Part shown: piece after piece, positions 1 to 9,139 of the stretch
Layout: each line of letters opens with the position of its first letter
Position numbering within the stretch: the stretch's first letter is position 1
Assembly: GCA_965221195.1 (NCBI GenBank)
Contig: OZ244864.1
Coordinates: 1-64,000 of the forward strand
Source of the DNA: Poriferisodalis sp965221195
GTDB lineage: Bacteria > Actinomycetota > Acidimicrobiia > Acidimicrobiales > Poriferisodalaceae
Length of the DNA stretch: 64,000 nt
Direction of reading: 5' to 3'
Notes under the pieces: model-generated
The model's input: only the letters and a program-made list of their open reading frames with translations
Databases searched by the model: none
What the model was told of the DNA's origin: nothing
Position numbers and translations under genes: made by a program

Positions 1-275
1 TGCGGGTCGCGGAGGTCATCAAAGAGCACTCGCCGCCGCACATGACCCAAGACGAAATAGACCGCGCCATAGACACCATCACAGCGCCCTACCCCGAACG
101 CACGATCCGGACACTCACAGCAGCCCTCAAAAGCTCCAACAATCCCTCAGAACAGGCCACAGAAATCCTGCGAGTCATCAAAGAACTTGGCCTCGAACCG
201 TACATTCCACCAAAACCACTGCCCGAAATCACACCCAACGATGTCTACTGCGTTACCTGGCTTGCGCTCACCTAA
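1..275 (+). CDS. C-terminal part of an unidentified protein (runs in from upstream)
   Basis: The frame is open from the first bases of the window to a TAA at the end of this feature, so this is the tail of a gene starting upstream. About 90 residues are visible. They are hydrophilic and helical, followed by a proline-rich stretch (YIPPKPLPEITPNDVY) and a short hydrophobic end. I do not recognise the family. The gene converges on recG with only about 27 bases between the stops. There is an internal ATG at 42, but continuity upstream makes a separate small gene unlikely. Confidence 0.55.
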   Translation, partial: RVAEVIKEHSPPHMTQDEIDRAIDTITAPYPERTIRTLTAALKSSNNPSEQATEILRVIKELGLEPYIPPKPLPEITPNDVYCVTWLALT

Positions 276-302
276 ATCACTGTGGCCAGGCGCCTTCTGT
301 GG

Positions 303-2600
303 TCAGCTGCGATGCAGATAGTCGGGATCGCGACGGCTAGCAAACCACTCAACCTCATCTGCAAGCGCTGGATGCGCATCGAGACCACTGTCTGGCGCGA
401 TGAGTTCAGCGGCGGCATCGCGGGCGGCCTGCACCCAGTTGCGGTCGCGCACCAGCGACGCCAGCTTCAGATCGTTACGCCCCGACTGCCGTTCATCAAA
501 CAAAGTGCCCTCGCCGCGCAGTTCAAGGTCGCGTTCGGCTAGCTCAAAACCGTCACTCGTTGCCACCAGCGCAGCAAGACGTTCCTCCGCCACAGGCGTG
601 GGATCTTCATCGCTCACCAAGTAACACCTTGACGCGTGGCTTCCCCGACCGACCCGCCCGCGCAGCTGATGCAACTGCGCGATGCCGAAGCGGTCGGCGG
701 AAAGCACGACCATCACCGTGGCATTGGGCACGTCAATGCCTACTTCAATGACGGTCGTTGCCACCAACGCGTCGATGTGGCCCGAACGAAACGCGGTCAT
801 CTCGGCTTCTTTGTCGGCCGGTGGAAGGCGTCCGTGCAACAAACGAACTCGCATACCTGCCAGCGGCCCAGCTACCAGTTCTGCATGCATCTGCTCTGCT
901 GAGCGCGCATCAAGACTCTCGCTCTCGGTGATGAGCGGGCACACCACATAGGCCTGTCGGCCCTCCTCGATCTCGCTGCGCACTTCGGTCCACATCACCT
1001 CTGTGGCAAGCGGGCCGCGGACCCACTGCGTGTGGATCGGCATGCGTCCAGGAGGGAGTTCGTCGAGCACAGAGACATCCAGATCGCCGTACACCGTCAT
1101 CGCTGCGGTGCGAGGGATCGGCGTTGCAGTCATCACCAGCAGATGCGGAATGCGGCGGTCGGCGCGACCGCTCTCGCGCAATCGAGCCCGCTGGGAGACA
1201 CCAAAACGGTGCTGCTCGTCTACCACCACAAGACTGAGCGAGCTGAACTTCACCGACTCTTCAAGCAACGCATGGGTTCCGACGATGATGTCAGCCGCTC
1301 CCGTGGCGATCTCCACGAGCACCTCACGGCGCTGCGCTGCCGAACTCGATCCTGTAAGCAGCCGCAGACGCAGCGGACGACGGCCGCCAAGCCGAGCTTC
1401 ATCGGGTACCTCTAATCCGTCGAGCAATGACCGCAGGGCGATGTGATGTTGCTCGGCCAACACCTCAGTCGGTGCCAGCAGCGCACCCTGGTGGCCGTTT
1501 TGGACAGCCACAAGCAGAGCATGCAGTGCCACCAAGGTCTTGCCAGCACCAACATCACCTTGCAGGAGTCGGTGCATCGGACGCACCGTGGCAACATCGG
1601 CATCGATCTCTGCCATGGCACGCTGCTGCGCGTCGGTTAGCGCATAAGGAAGCCGCCCACGGAAAGCCTCCATGAGACTGCCCACCGGGCGGTGCGCAAC
1701 ACCCAGCTCATGGGCCTCTCGCGCTAAGCGCTGAGAACGCAGCAATAGCTGCACCCTCAGCAGCTCGTCGAACACCAGTCGGTCGCGCGCCGCCCAACGG
1801 TCGCTCATCGAGAGCGGGTCGTGAATGTCAGCGAACGCTCGGCCGCGCGCAATGAGTCCGAACCTTTGGCGCAGCGATGCCGACAGTGGATCGGCGATGC
1901 CGCGAGTTTCACAACGCCGCTGTGCCTCCGCTATCCAGTTCGCAACGTCCCAAGTCACGATGCCGACAGTCTCAGACTGCGGGTAGATGGCCACGATCTT
2001 GCCTGTGCGGTCGGACTTTGCGGTGGAGCCGTCGCCCAGCACGTCAACCACGGGGTTGGTCATCTGCTTGCGCCCCCGGTAGTTCTCAATTTTGCCGAAC
2101 AGCGCCACGGTCCGCCCTTCGCGAAGCTGACGCTCACGCCACGGCTGGTTGAAAAACACCGCGCTCAGCGCGCCGGTGGCATCCCCCACATCAACGCTCA
2201 CCAACCGCCGCCCGGTGCGCAGAGGACGGGTCGAGACCGACTGCACGTCTGCGACGACCGTGATCTCCGATCCAACCTCGGCTTCACTGATCGGTGCTTG
2301 GGCCGTGCGATCGACGTAACGCCGTGGGTAATAGGTCAACAAGTCGAACACGGACTCAACACCCACCTCGCTGAGGGCTTTGCGGCGCTGAGAACCGACC
2401 CCGTTGAGCCTTTCGACACCTATGGCGTCGAGTTCGCGCAGCGTCAACGGAGCTTTCGCTGCGGACACTGGGCTACCAGAAACCGGGCCATCAGAAACTG
2501 GGCTACCAGAAACCGGGCCATCAGAAACTGGGCTGCCAGATGTCGGGCCACCAGAAGCCGGACTGCCAGATGCGTCGGTAGCGCCAACGGCCCCCGTCAT
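303..2600 (-). CDS. recG: ATP-dependent DNA helicase RecG
   Basis: Superfamily 2 helicase that remodels stalled replication forks and Holliday junctions. About 765 residues. An N-terminal wedge/OB region precedes the helicase core, with Walker A GDVGAGKT near residue 350, motif II DEQHRFG near 463, motif III MTATPIPRT near 493 and motif VI RGRVGRG near 649. I chose the ATG at 2600 because it lies 58 bases downstream of the preceding gene's stop; an upstream in-frame start at 2720 would overlap that gene. Residues about 10-45 are a pentapeptide repeat rich in G, S, P and V, encoded by seven 15-bp units. The kinase-like gene then recG order is common in actinobacteria. Confidence 0.95.
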   Translation of the reverse strand: MTGAVGATDASGSPASGGPTSGSPVSDGPVSGSPVSDGPVSGSPVSAAKAPLTLRELDAIGVERLNGVGSQRRKALSEVGVESVFDLLTYYPRRYVDRTAQAPISEAEVGSEITVVADVQSVSTRPLRTGRRLVSVDVGDATGALSAVFFNQPWRERQLREGRTVALFGKIENYRGRKQMTNPVVDVLGDGSTAKSDRTGKIVAIYPQSETVGIVTWDVANWIAEAQRRCETRGIADPLSASLRQRFGLIARGRAFADIHDPLSMSDRWAARDRLVFDELLRVQLLLRSQRLAREAHELGVAHRPVGSLMEAFRGRLPYALTDAQQRAMAEIDADVATVRPMHRLLQGDVGAGKTLVALHALLVAVQNGHQGALLAPTEVLAEQHHIALRSLLDGLEVPDEARLGGRRPLRLRLLTGSSSAAQRREVLVEIATGAADIIVGTHALLEESVKFSSLSLVVVDEQHRFGVSQRARLRESGRADRRIPHLLVMTATPIPRTAAMTVYGDLDVSVLDELPPGRMPIHTQWVRGPLATEVMWTEVRSEIEEGRQAYVVCPLITESESLDARSAEQMHAELVAGPLAGMRVRLLHGRLPPADKEAEMTAFRSGHIDALVATTVIEVGIDVPNATVMVVLSADRFGIAQLHQLRGRVGRGSHASRCYLVSDEDPTPVAEERLAALVATSDGFELAERDLELRGEGTLFDERQSGRNDLKLASLVRDRNWVQAARDAAAELIAPDSGLDAHPALADEVEWFASRRDPDYLHRS
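2467..2571. repeat. 15-bp tandem repeat, seven units, in the recG N-terminus
   Basis: Seven degenerate 15-bp units of the type actgggctaccagaa / accgggccatcagaa alternate without a break. Read on the minus strand they give alternating GSPVS and DGPVS pentapeptides. The unit length keeps the frame, so copy-number change would only lengthen or shorten a probably disordered N-terminal tail of RecG. Confidence 0.9.
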
Positions 2601-2658
2601 GTGAGGATACGCCGCCCCCGCAGCTTGGCCTGCAGCAGGTCGGCTACTGCGGTCGGAT

Positions 2659-4554
2659 TCATTCGATGCCGAACAGGTACGGGTAGTGATCTTGGCCGCC
2701 GAAGTGTCGCTCGACTGCAACAGCGGGCCAGTGCTCGGTAAGCCACGACATCACCTCTTGGGTCTGCGCCTGCTGAGCCTCGGCGCCTTCGATCAACGTG
2801 AGGATTTCGTGATCTGGCCCCAGCATGGCCCCAAGCAGTTCGACGGCAGCAACGGCCGGGGTCTCGCCAGAGGCTGCGATGCCGTCGCCGTTCAGGCCAA
2901 TCCATGCTCCGGCAGCGACGTGACCGGTCGGCGTCGCCGTGTCTCGCACCGCTTGGGTGATCTCGCCTGCCAGCACTGCGGCCGCAGCGTCGCCCATCGA
3001 AGCGGCGTTGGCATCTGCGCCGGTTGCGGAATCGAAGCCGATCAAAGCCGCAAGACCAGCTGGCACCGAGGTGGTTGCAACGACAGCGACTGTCTTCGAT
3101 GCATGATCGCCGGCTTGCTGAGCAACACGAACGATGTTGGAGTTGTTGGGTAACACCACGACCTGCTGCGACGGCGCTGCCTCAACCGCGGCGAGCACCT
3201 CAGCAGTTGAGGGGTTCATCGTCTGCCCGCCGGTGACAATGCCATGACAGCCCATCGAGACGAACAACCGGTCGAGCCCAGCGGACGGTGATATGGCCAC
3301 CACCGCGCATTCGACCGCAGGCTGCTGCGTCGCTGCCTGGCCTGCGCCCGCACTGTGCTGACTGGACTGGCCTGCGCCCGCACTGTGCTGACTGGACTGG
3401 CCTGCGCCCGCACTGTGCTGACTGGACTGGCCTGCGCCCGCACTGTGCTGACTGTGTGGGCTGTGCTGGCCGAGTTCGGCGACTTGATCATGGAGATCTG
3501 TGATCTGGATGCGATGCGGACGACCGGCATCAATTCCTGCCTCAATCACCGGGCCGATGTCGTCGGTGTGGATGTGGCAGTTCCACAGGCCGTCTCCGCC
3601 CACCATCACAATGGAATCACCAAGCGAATACCATGCAGTCTTGAAGTCTTCGATGTTTTCGTCCGGCGCAGCGAGCAAGAACATCACCTCATAGCGAGTG
3701 GCCGACAGATCATGCGCGTCGTGACTACCTCCGTGACCGCCATTGAGGTGTCGGTGCAATTCTTCACGCTGCTCAGCTAGGGGATCAGTGGCGGCGCTGT
3801 GCAAGTCGGCACCGGCGTTCCCGTGGGCAATCACCGCCTCTACTTCCGCAGGTAGTTCCACCGAGTCGGGCAACGGGCGTCCGTCGATAACACTCAGCAT
3901 GGCATCAAGCAGCAGGAGGTAGCCCGCCGCGCCGGCGTCTACGACACCAGCGTCGGCCAGCACCGGCAGTTGCTGCGGAGTGGCCTCGAGCGCCAACTGC
4001 CCAGCTCGGCGGGCGTTCTCGAGCACCGTCGCCAACCCAGTGTCGTCGTCGCTGAGCGCGCCCAGCGCGTGCTCGGCGGCTTGTGCCGAAGCGCGAGCAA
4101 CGCTCAGAATCGTTCCTTCAACAGGCCGCATGACTGCGCTGTCTGCCGCCGTGCTCGCAGCCACGAGGCCTCGAACTAACTGCTGCGCATCGATCGGTGG
4201 CTCAGCCTCGAGATGCTCATCGCTCAGCGCCAACGTGGACGCCAGCCCGCGCAGCAGTTGACTAACAATCACGCCGCTGTTGCCACGAGCACCCATGAGC
4301 GCGCCGTGAGAGATAGCACCGCATATCGCAGCGCGGTCTGTGCCCGAGGAATCCAGCTCTTCGCACACAGCAGCCAGTGTCAGGGCCATGTTGGTGCCGG
4401 TGTCGCCGTCGGGCACTGGGTAGACGTTGAGCCGATCAATCGTGATGCGGTGCTGGTCGAGCGCGGCACGGTAGACCCGCATGATCTCAGCCAACGCATC
4501 TGATCCGAGCACGTTCAGCAGAGATGCTGCATTGCGCTGTTTGCCGTCGCTCAT
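2659..4554 (-). CDS. DhaL/DAK domain fatty acid kinase-like protein (FakA/YloV family)
   Basis: Family members (FakA) phosphorylate fatty acids held by a DegV-type FakB partner. About 631 residues. The N-terminal DhaL kinase domain (about 1-210) carries the nucleotide-site signature NVYPVPDGDTGTNMALTL and then GALMGARGNSGVIVSQLLRG. A middle domain follows, and the C-terminal half (about 410-631) resembles the FakA C-terminal region. Between them, about residues 366-405, lies a repeat of the type SSQHSAGAGQ encoded by four 30-bp units, probably a flexible linker. The gene is upstream of recG, as in many actinobacteria. No FakB gene is visible in the window, so the substrate is inferred from the family only. 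Confidence 0.85.
   Translation of the reverse strand: MSDGKQRNAASLLNVLGSDALAEIMRVYRAALDQHRITIDRLNVYPVPDGDTGTNMALTLAAVCEELDSSGTDRAAICGAISHGALMGARGNSGVIVSQLLRGLASTLALSDEHLEAEPPIDAQQLVRGLVAASTAADSAVMRPVEGTILSVARASAQAAEHALGALSDDDTGLATVLENARRAGQLALEATPQQLPVLADAGVVDAGAAGYLLLLDAMLSVIDGRPLPDSVELPAEVEAVIAHGNAGADLHSAATDPLAEQREELHRHLNGGHGGSHDAHDLSATRYEVMFLLAAPDENIEDFKTAWYSLGDSIVMVGGDGLWNCHIHTDDIGPVIEAGIDAGRPHRIQITDLHDQVAELGQHSPHSQHSAGAGQSSQHSAGAGQSSQHSAGAGQSSQHSAGAGQAATQQPAVECAVVAISPSAGLDRLFVSMGCHGIVTGGQTMNPSTAEVLAAVEAAPSQQVVVLPNNSNIVRVAQQAGDHASKTVAVVATTSVPAGLAALIGFDSATGADANAASMGDAAAAVLAGEITQAVRDTATPTGHVAAGAWIGLNGDGIAASGETPAVAAVELLGAMLGPDHEILTLIEGAEAQQAQTQEVMSWLTEHWPAVAVERHFGGQDHYPYLFGIE
3337..3456. repeat. 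30-bp tandem repeat, four units, inside the FakA-like gene
   Basis: Four almost perfect 30-bp units, the last diverging at its end. The minus-strand translation is a ten-residue unit rich in Ser, Gln, His, Ala and Gly. The repeat sits between the N-terminal kinase domain and the C-terminal domain and is in frame, so it behaves as an expandable linker. Confidence 0.9.
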
Positions 4555-4657
4555 AACAACCGAAACTACAACGCGCGCCGTCGGCGGTTGCTAGCTTTCG
4601 GTGAGCCGCGCAGCCTGCAACCGCAGAGTCGCGGCTCTCTGGACACGGGAGGCGCGC

Positions 4658-4903
4658 GTGCAAGGCGTCATCAAGTCGTATGACCCAGCTTCAAGGGTCG
4701 GCGTTGTCACCGACGATGTAGAGCGCGCCGAGTACGAGCTGGCGCCAAATGCTTTGGAAGACTCCATCTTCCGAATGTTGAGGCAGGGCCAGCGAGTGAT
4801 ATTCGACCTTGACGAGCGGGGGCTGGCAACACGGCTTCGTCTGGGGTCAGAAGTTGACTTGGGGACACCTGACTGGATTACCGCCGGGGGGAAAACAGCT
4901 TGA
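4658..4903 (+). CDS. Small cold-shock-like (OB-fold) protein
   Basis: About 81 residues. The N-terminus VQGVIKSYDPASRVGVVTDD resembles the first strands of a cold-shock domain (GxVKxFdxxkGfGfI), and the later RQGQRVIFDLDERG matches the GxxVxFdv strand. The usual aromatic RNP residues are largely missing, so nucleic-acid binding is an inference. I chose the GTG at 4658 because GGGAGG lies about 6 bases upstream; a longer frame beginning at 4601 has no such site. It is divergent from the FakA-like gene. Confidence 0.7.
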   Translation: MQGVIKSYDPASRVGVVTDDVERAEYELAPNALEDSIFRMLRQGQRVIFDLDERGLATRLRLGSEVDLGTPDWITAGGKTA

Positions 4904-4991
4904 TCTGAGTCCGATGCAGCCGCATCGACCGAAGAGCAAGATCTGCAACTCAATGTGAGAGCGAGTACGAGACTCGGACCCGGAGGACATC

Positions 4992-6779
4992 TTGCCTGCT
5001 ACTGACAACCACCAGTTGATCGAGTGGGTCGATCATTGGGCCAGCGTGCTGACACCCGATGCCGTCCACTGGTGCGACGGCTCGACAGCCGAGTACGACC
5101 GTCTGTGCAGCCAGATGGTCGAGTCGGGAACGCTCATCAAACTCGATCCCCGCACCCGTCCCAACAGCTACCTCGCTCGCTCGGATCCCGCCGATGTCGC
5201 GAGAGTTGAAGACCGCACATTCATCTGCAGCGAGAACGAACTCGATGCGGGCCCGAACAACAACTGGCGACAACCCGATGAGATGCGCAACGAAATGCTG
5301 AGACTCTTCGGCGGATCCATGCGTGGCCGGACTATGTACGTCGTGCCGTTCTCGATGGGTCCACTCGGCAGCCACATTGCCCACATCGGAGTGCAGCTCA
5401 CCGATTCGCCCTATGTGGCGGCCTCGATGCGGATCATGACCCGGATGGGCCAAGCAGCACTCGATGTGCTCGGCTACGGCGAATTCGTGCCGTGCGTCCA
5501 CTCGCTCGGCGCGCCGTTAGCGCCGGGGCAGGCCGATGTGGCTTGGCCGTGCGACGCAGACAACAAGTACATCGTCCATTTCCCCCAAACACGCGAGATC
5601 TGGTCGTACGGCTCCGGTTACGGCGGCAACGCACTGCTGGGCAAGAAGTGCTTCGCGCTGCGTATCGCATCGACGATGGCCCGAGACGAGGGCTGGCTGG
5701 CCGAGCACATGCTGATTGTGGGCGTGACACCGCCCGATGGCGAGACGGTGTATCTGGCCGCTGCTTTCCCTTCCGCTTGCGGCAAGACGAACATGGCAAT
5801 GATGATCCCCACGCTTCCAGGCTGGAAGGTGCGAACCATCGGCGACGACATTGCGTGGATGAAGTTCGGCGACGACGGTCGTCTGCACGCCATCAATCCC
5901 GAGGCCGGCATCTTCGGCGTTGCCCCGGGCACCGGCAGCGACACCAATCCGAACGCACTCGGCACCATGTGGGGCAACTGCGTATTCACCAATGTGGCCC
6001 ACACACCCGACGGCGATGTCTGGTGGGAAGGCCTCACACCGGAGCCTCCTGCCGATCTCATCGACTGGCGCGGCAACAAATGGTCAGCGTCACAAGGCAC
6101 ACCCGCGGCACACCCCAACGCTCGATTCACGGCCCCTGCCGCTCAATGCCCCTCGATAGCACCCGAATGGGAAGACCCCGACGGTGTGCCAATCTCTGCG
6201 ATCCTCTTCGGTGGCCGACGCGCCACCACGGTTCCCCTCGTGGTTGAAGCGTTCGACTGGGAACACGGGGTGTTCTTAGGCTCGCAGATGTCGTCAGAAA
6301 AAACCGCTGCTGCGGCAGGAACCATAGGTGAAGTGCGACGCGACCCCTTTGCGATGCTGCCCTTTTGCGGGTACAACTTTGGCGACTACTTCGGGCATTG
6401 GCTTGACATCGGCGCAAAGTCGGGCACCCGACTGCCGAAGCTGTACTACGTCAACTGGTTCCGCAAGGACGCCGACGGCAAGTTCATCTGGCCCGGCTTC
6501 GGCGACAACTCCCGAGTGCTCAAGTGGATTGTGGAGCGAATCGCTGGGCACGGCGAAGCAGTGCCTTCTGCAATCGGCCTAGTGCCCCCACCCGAAGCGC
6601 TCGACACCAGCGGGCTTGACCTCACCGATGCCGAGATAGAGACACTGCTTGGTGTCAACGAAGACGATTGGCGGGCCGAGATCGACATGATCGAATCGCA
6701 CTATCGAGAACTCGGTGAACGTCTCCCTCAAGAATTGCGCAAAGAACTAGACCGTCTAGAGCATCGCCTCGGCTTCTGA
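4992..6779 (+). CDS. pckG: Phosphoenolpyruvate carboxykinase (GTP)
   Basis: Converts oxaloacetate plus GTP to PEP, CO2 and GDP, the entry step of gluconeogenesis. 595 residues, the usual length of the GTP family. Visible signatures are FPSACGKTNMAMM (P-loop with the hyper-reactive Cys) near residue 260, the preceding RIAS segment, ILFGGRRATTVPLV, and the C-terminal FIWPGFGDNSRVLKWI typical of GTP-type enzymes. The start is a TTG with CGGAGGA about 5 bases upstream. It stands alone, convergent with a small membrane-protein gene. Confidence 0.97.
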   Translation: MPATDNHQLIEWVDHWASVLTPDAVHWCDGSTAEYDRLCSQMVESGTLIKLDPRTRPNSYLARSDPADVARVEDRTFICSENELDAGPNNNWRQPDEMRNEMLRLFGGSMRGRTMYVVPFSMGPLGSHIAHIGVQLTDSPYVAASMRIMTRMGQAALDVLGYGEFVPCVHSLGAPLAPGQADVAWPCDADNKYIVHFPQTREIWSYGSGYGGNALLGKKCFALRIASTMARDEGWLAEHMLIVGVTPPDGETVYLAAAFPSACGKTNMAMMIPTLPGWKVRTIGDDIAWMKFGDDGRLHAINPEAGIFGVAPGTGSDTNPNALGTMWGNCVFTNVAHTPDGDVWWEGLTPEPPADLIDWRGNKWSASQGTPAAHPNARFTAPAAQCPSIAPEWEDPDGVPISAILFGGRRATTVPLVVEAFDWEHGVFLGSQMSSEKTAAAAGTIGEVRRDPFAMLPFCGYNFGDYFGHWLDIGAKSGTRLPKLYYVNWFRKDADGKFIWPGFGDNSRVLKWIVERIAGHGEAVPSAIGLVPPPEALDTSGLDLTDAEIETLLGVNEDDWRAEIDMIESHYRELGERLPQELRKELDRLEHRLGF

Positions 6780-6790
6780 AGGGGGTGGGT

Positions 6791-7162
6791 TTAGCTGCCG
6801 AGGAACATGGCTCGTATAGCTAGGCCCATGATGAACAGCGCGCCTAAGCCAAACAGTTCGTAGCGACGATGTTCGAGTTGTTGGCGGTAGCCGATGACGA
6901 ACGCAACCGCCACAGCACAGCACACGCCGTAGAACACATGAAACGCTGGTGCCTCCACTGCCGCTGCTCGCATCAGTATCACCCCGACAGTGAGCTGAAC
7001 GAAGACCAATACCCAAGCGCCGCCTAGCAGCCACCACATGCTGCGGTGCCCCAAGCCTTGCCATTTCGCAGCGGCGAGCGCCCACAGCCCCGCTGCCCCG
7101 TTCGACAGCACCAGCGCCCACCCGAGTGCAAGATGGATCGTTGACCAAGCTTCCGCGTTCAT
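6791..7162 (-). CDS. Small four-helix membrane protein, unknown function
   Basis: About 123 residues with four hydrophobic stretches: around LALGWALVLSNGAAGLWALA, WWLLGGAWVLVFVQLTVGVI, AFHVFYGVCCAVAVAFVIG and LFGLGALFIMGLAIRAM. I chose the internal ATG giving MNAEAWST at 7162; the longer frame from 7195 would add a short Cys-rich stretch reading into a tandem repeat. The stop is 12 bases from the pckG stop (convergent). No family recognised. Confidence 0.7.
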   Translation of the reverse strand: MNAEAWSTIHLALGWALVLSNGAAGLWALAAAKWQGLGHRSMWWLLGGAWVLVFVQLTVGVILMRAAAVEAPAFHVFYGVCCAVAVAFVIGYRQQLEHRRYELFGLGALFIMGLAIRAMFLGS

Positions 7163-7195
7163 GTCGATGCAACAGCGTTTGTGGACACCAACCAA

Positions 7196-7375
7196 ACCGC
7201 TGACGCGGCAACTGTGCCTAATGGTCTCACCGCTGACGCGGTGACCGTGCCCAATGGTCTCACCGCTGACGCGGCAACTGTGCCTATTGGTCTCACCGCT
7301 GACGCGGCAACTGTGCCTATTGGTCTCACCGCTGACGCGGCAACTGTGCCCAACGGTCTCACCGCTGACGCGGCG
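7196..7375. repeat. 33-bp tandem repeat, five full units and a partial sixth
   Basis: Units start at 7196, 7229, 7262, 7295 and 7328, with a partial unit at 7361. Units 3 and 4 are identical; the others differ at a few bases. The array fills the whole gap between the small membrane-protein gene and the gene ending at 7359, and its last bases form that gene's 3' end. Both strands stay open because 33 is a multiple of three, but I see no gene there. Confidence 0.92.
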
Positions 7376-7772
7376 AGACGTGCTCAGTGAACAGGTGAAT
7401 GAACATCAAGAGGTTCCGTGCGTCGCCGTGCCCGTTCGCCAAGTTGATCTCGCCGGGTCGGCGCGCTTCTATCTCGCTCAGTTTCATCACGTCAAGCGCT
7501 CGCAGCAGCCCGACGGGCGCTCCCGCTGAGACCAGTTCGCTGATATCGCGCACCAGATGACGGCCCCGCAAACCTTGGGCTTGGATGAGGCTGCGCAACA
7601 GCAGCCGTGCAAGCGCGCAGGCACTGGCTGGCGATATCTCCGTGACAGCAGCCGCTTCCTCATACAGCGGAACCAGCTTGCGGTCTAGCCCTGGCGGGAC
7701 GCTGTGCTGTTCATCGCTGCGTGGCAGGGGGGTGGATAAATCGCGGTGTTCCGACTCCGGCATCGTGGCCAT
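7359..7772 (-). CDS. DUF4145-like hypothetical protein
   Basis: About 137 residues. The core ACALARLLLRSLIQAQGLRG...HLVRDISELVSAG resembles the DUF4145 helical pattern (paired helices ending in a conserved small-residue/His region, here LANGHGDARN). DUF4145 occurs alone and in nuclease-linked proteins, and its function is unknown. The gene is 23 bases downstream of the CoA-transferase gene on the same strand, so co-transcription is plausible. The C-terminus runs into the 33-bp repeat. Confidence 0.6.
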   Translation of the reverse strand: MATMPESEHRDLSTPLPRSDEQHSVPPGLDRKLVPLYEEAAAVTEISPASACALARLLLRSLIQAQGLRGRHLVRDISELVSAGAPVGLLRALDVMKLSEIEARRPGEINLANGHGDARNLLMFIHLFTEHVSPRQR

Positions 7773-7795
7773 CGTGACAACTTCGCCGATCCGGC

Positions 7796-8947
7796 TCAGG
7801 CGACTGCGCCGGTATCGCGCAACTTTGCGATGTCGTCGGGGTCGTAGCCAGCGATTGCCAACACTTCATCTGTGTGCTGGCCTGGCTGTGCCGGCGGACC
7901 TTGCACGGCTGGCGAAGTTCGGCTGAAACGCGGTGAAGGACTCGGCTGGGTCACCCCGGCCACCTCGCAGAAGACGTCGCGGTGGACGTTGTGCGGGTGT
8001 ACAGGTGCCTCAGCCAGTGTCAGCACTGGCGCGAAGCACACATCTGTGGCGTCCATGATCTCGCACCACTCGTCGCGCGTCTTCAACTTGAAAACCTTCC
8101 CAATGCGCTCTTTTTGCTGCGGCCATTGACTTCGCGAATGCTGCTCGGCAAACTCCGGGTCTTCGTTGAGACCGGTGAGACGAAGCAGTTCCGCATAAAA
8201 CTGCGGCTCAATGGAACCGATCGAGACGTAGTTGCCGTCGGCGCATTCGTACACGTCGTAGAAGTGACTGCCGGTGTCGAGCAGGTTCGTGCCGCGCTCG
8301 TCGTTCCACACGCCCAGTGCTCGCATGGAATGAAACATCGCCATCAACGTCGCAGCGCCGTCAACCATCGCCGCGTCCACCACTTGGCCCTCGCCGGAGC
8401 GTTGCGCCTCTACCAGCGCGCAGGCCACACCGAACGCCAGCAGCATGCCACCGCCGCCGAAGTCGCCCACCAAGTTCAGCGGAGGTGTCGGCGGCTCCCC
8501 GCGGCGACCAATGGGGTCGAGCGCGCCTGCCAAAGCGATGTAGTTGATGTCGTGCCCAGCGGCTAGCGCGTACGGCCCTTCTTGGCCCCAACCGGTCATC
8601 CGGCCATAGACCAGCTTCGGGTTGCGAGCCAAGCACTCGTTCGGGCCGATGCCAAGCCGCTCGGTGACTCCGGGACGGAAACCTTCGATGAGCGCATCTG
8701 AGCGTTCGGCCAGTCGCAGCAGCACTTCGACCGCGTCGGCATTCTTGAGGTTGAGACCGAGCGAGGACCGTCCGCGGGCGAGCACATCGATCGGCGGGGT
8801 CACCTCGTTTGGGTTACGCACCCTGTCCGCGCGGTCGATACGGATGACCTCTGCACCCATGTCCGACAGCATCATCCCGCAAAAAGGGGCTGGTCCGATG
8901 CCTTGCAACTCAATCACTCGAACGCCTGCCAGCGGCCCTGTGCTCAT
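7796..8947 (-). CDS. CaiB/BaiF family protein, alpha-methylacyl-CoA racemase-like
   Basis: Type III CoA-transferase fold; the closest functional match is alpha-methylacyl-CoA racemase, which interconverts 2-methylacyl-CoA epimers in branched-chain and sterol side-chain degradation. 383 residues. It opens with LAGVRVIELQGIGPAPFCGMML...GAEVIRIDR. The catalytic set of the racemase is visible: the His of AGHDINYIALAGAL, the Asp of LVGDFGGGGM and the Glu of SIEPQFYAEL. Typical acyl transferases have an Asp where the racemase uses this set, so I favour racemase. ATG start at 8947. Confidence 0.85.
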   Translation of the reverse strand: MSTGPLAGVRVIELQGIGPAPFCGMMLSDMGAEVIRIDRADRVRNPNEVTPPIDVLARGRSSLGLNLKNADAVEVLLRLAERSDALIEGFRPGVTERLGIGPNECLARNPKLVYGRMTGWGQEGPYALAAGHDINYIALAGALDPIGRRGEPPTPPLNLVGDFGGGGMLLAFGVACALVEAQRSGEGQVVDAAMVDGAATLMAMFHSMRALGVWNDERGTNLLDTGSHFYDVYECADGNYVSIGSIEPQFYAELLRLTGLNEDPEFAEQHSRSQWPQQKERIGKVFKLKTRDEWCEIMDATDVCFAPVLTLAEAPVHPHNVHRDVFCEVAGVTQPSPSPRFSRTSPAVQGPPAQPGQHTDEVLAIAGYDPDDIAKLRDTGAVA

Positions 8948-9049
8948 CTTCGCTCCCGAACTTGATGATTCCTCAGTGAGTTAGTTCCTCAAGAGGTTGT
9001 TCGCTTTCAACGCTACTGCGCGTCGAGGTGGGCCTCCGCAGGTTCCGTC

Positions 9050-9089
9050 GGTGGTTGCAAGTGAGGTGGTTGCAAGTGAGTTGGTTGCA
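9050..9089. repeat. 15-bp direct repeat, two units plus a partial third
   Basis: The unit ggtggttgcaagtga occurs at 9050 and 9065, with a diverged partial copy from 9080. It lies in the 192-bp gap between the divergent racemase-like and helicase genes, so it could overlap a promoter, but no operator is recognised. Confidence 0.75.
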
Positions 9090-9139
9090 GATGTCGGCGG
9101 CTGATTGATTGCAGGGTCGCAAGGTCTAGCTTCGCCTTC

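Noticed and set aside
2601..2720. Longer RecG N-terminus starting at 2720
   Set aside because: It would overlap the end of the upstream kinase-like gene by about 60 bases; the ATG at 2600 lies just downstream of that gene's stop.
1821..2741. 306-codon open frame on the + strand
   Set aside because: Antisense to recG and the FakA-like gene, which have clear family motifs; its own sequence has no recognisable domain and is rich in Arg and His as shadows usually are.
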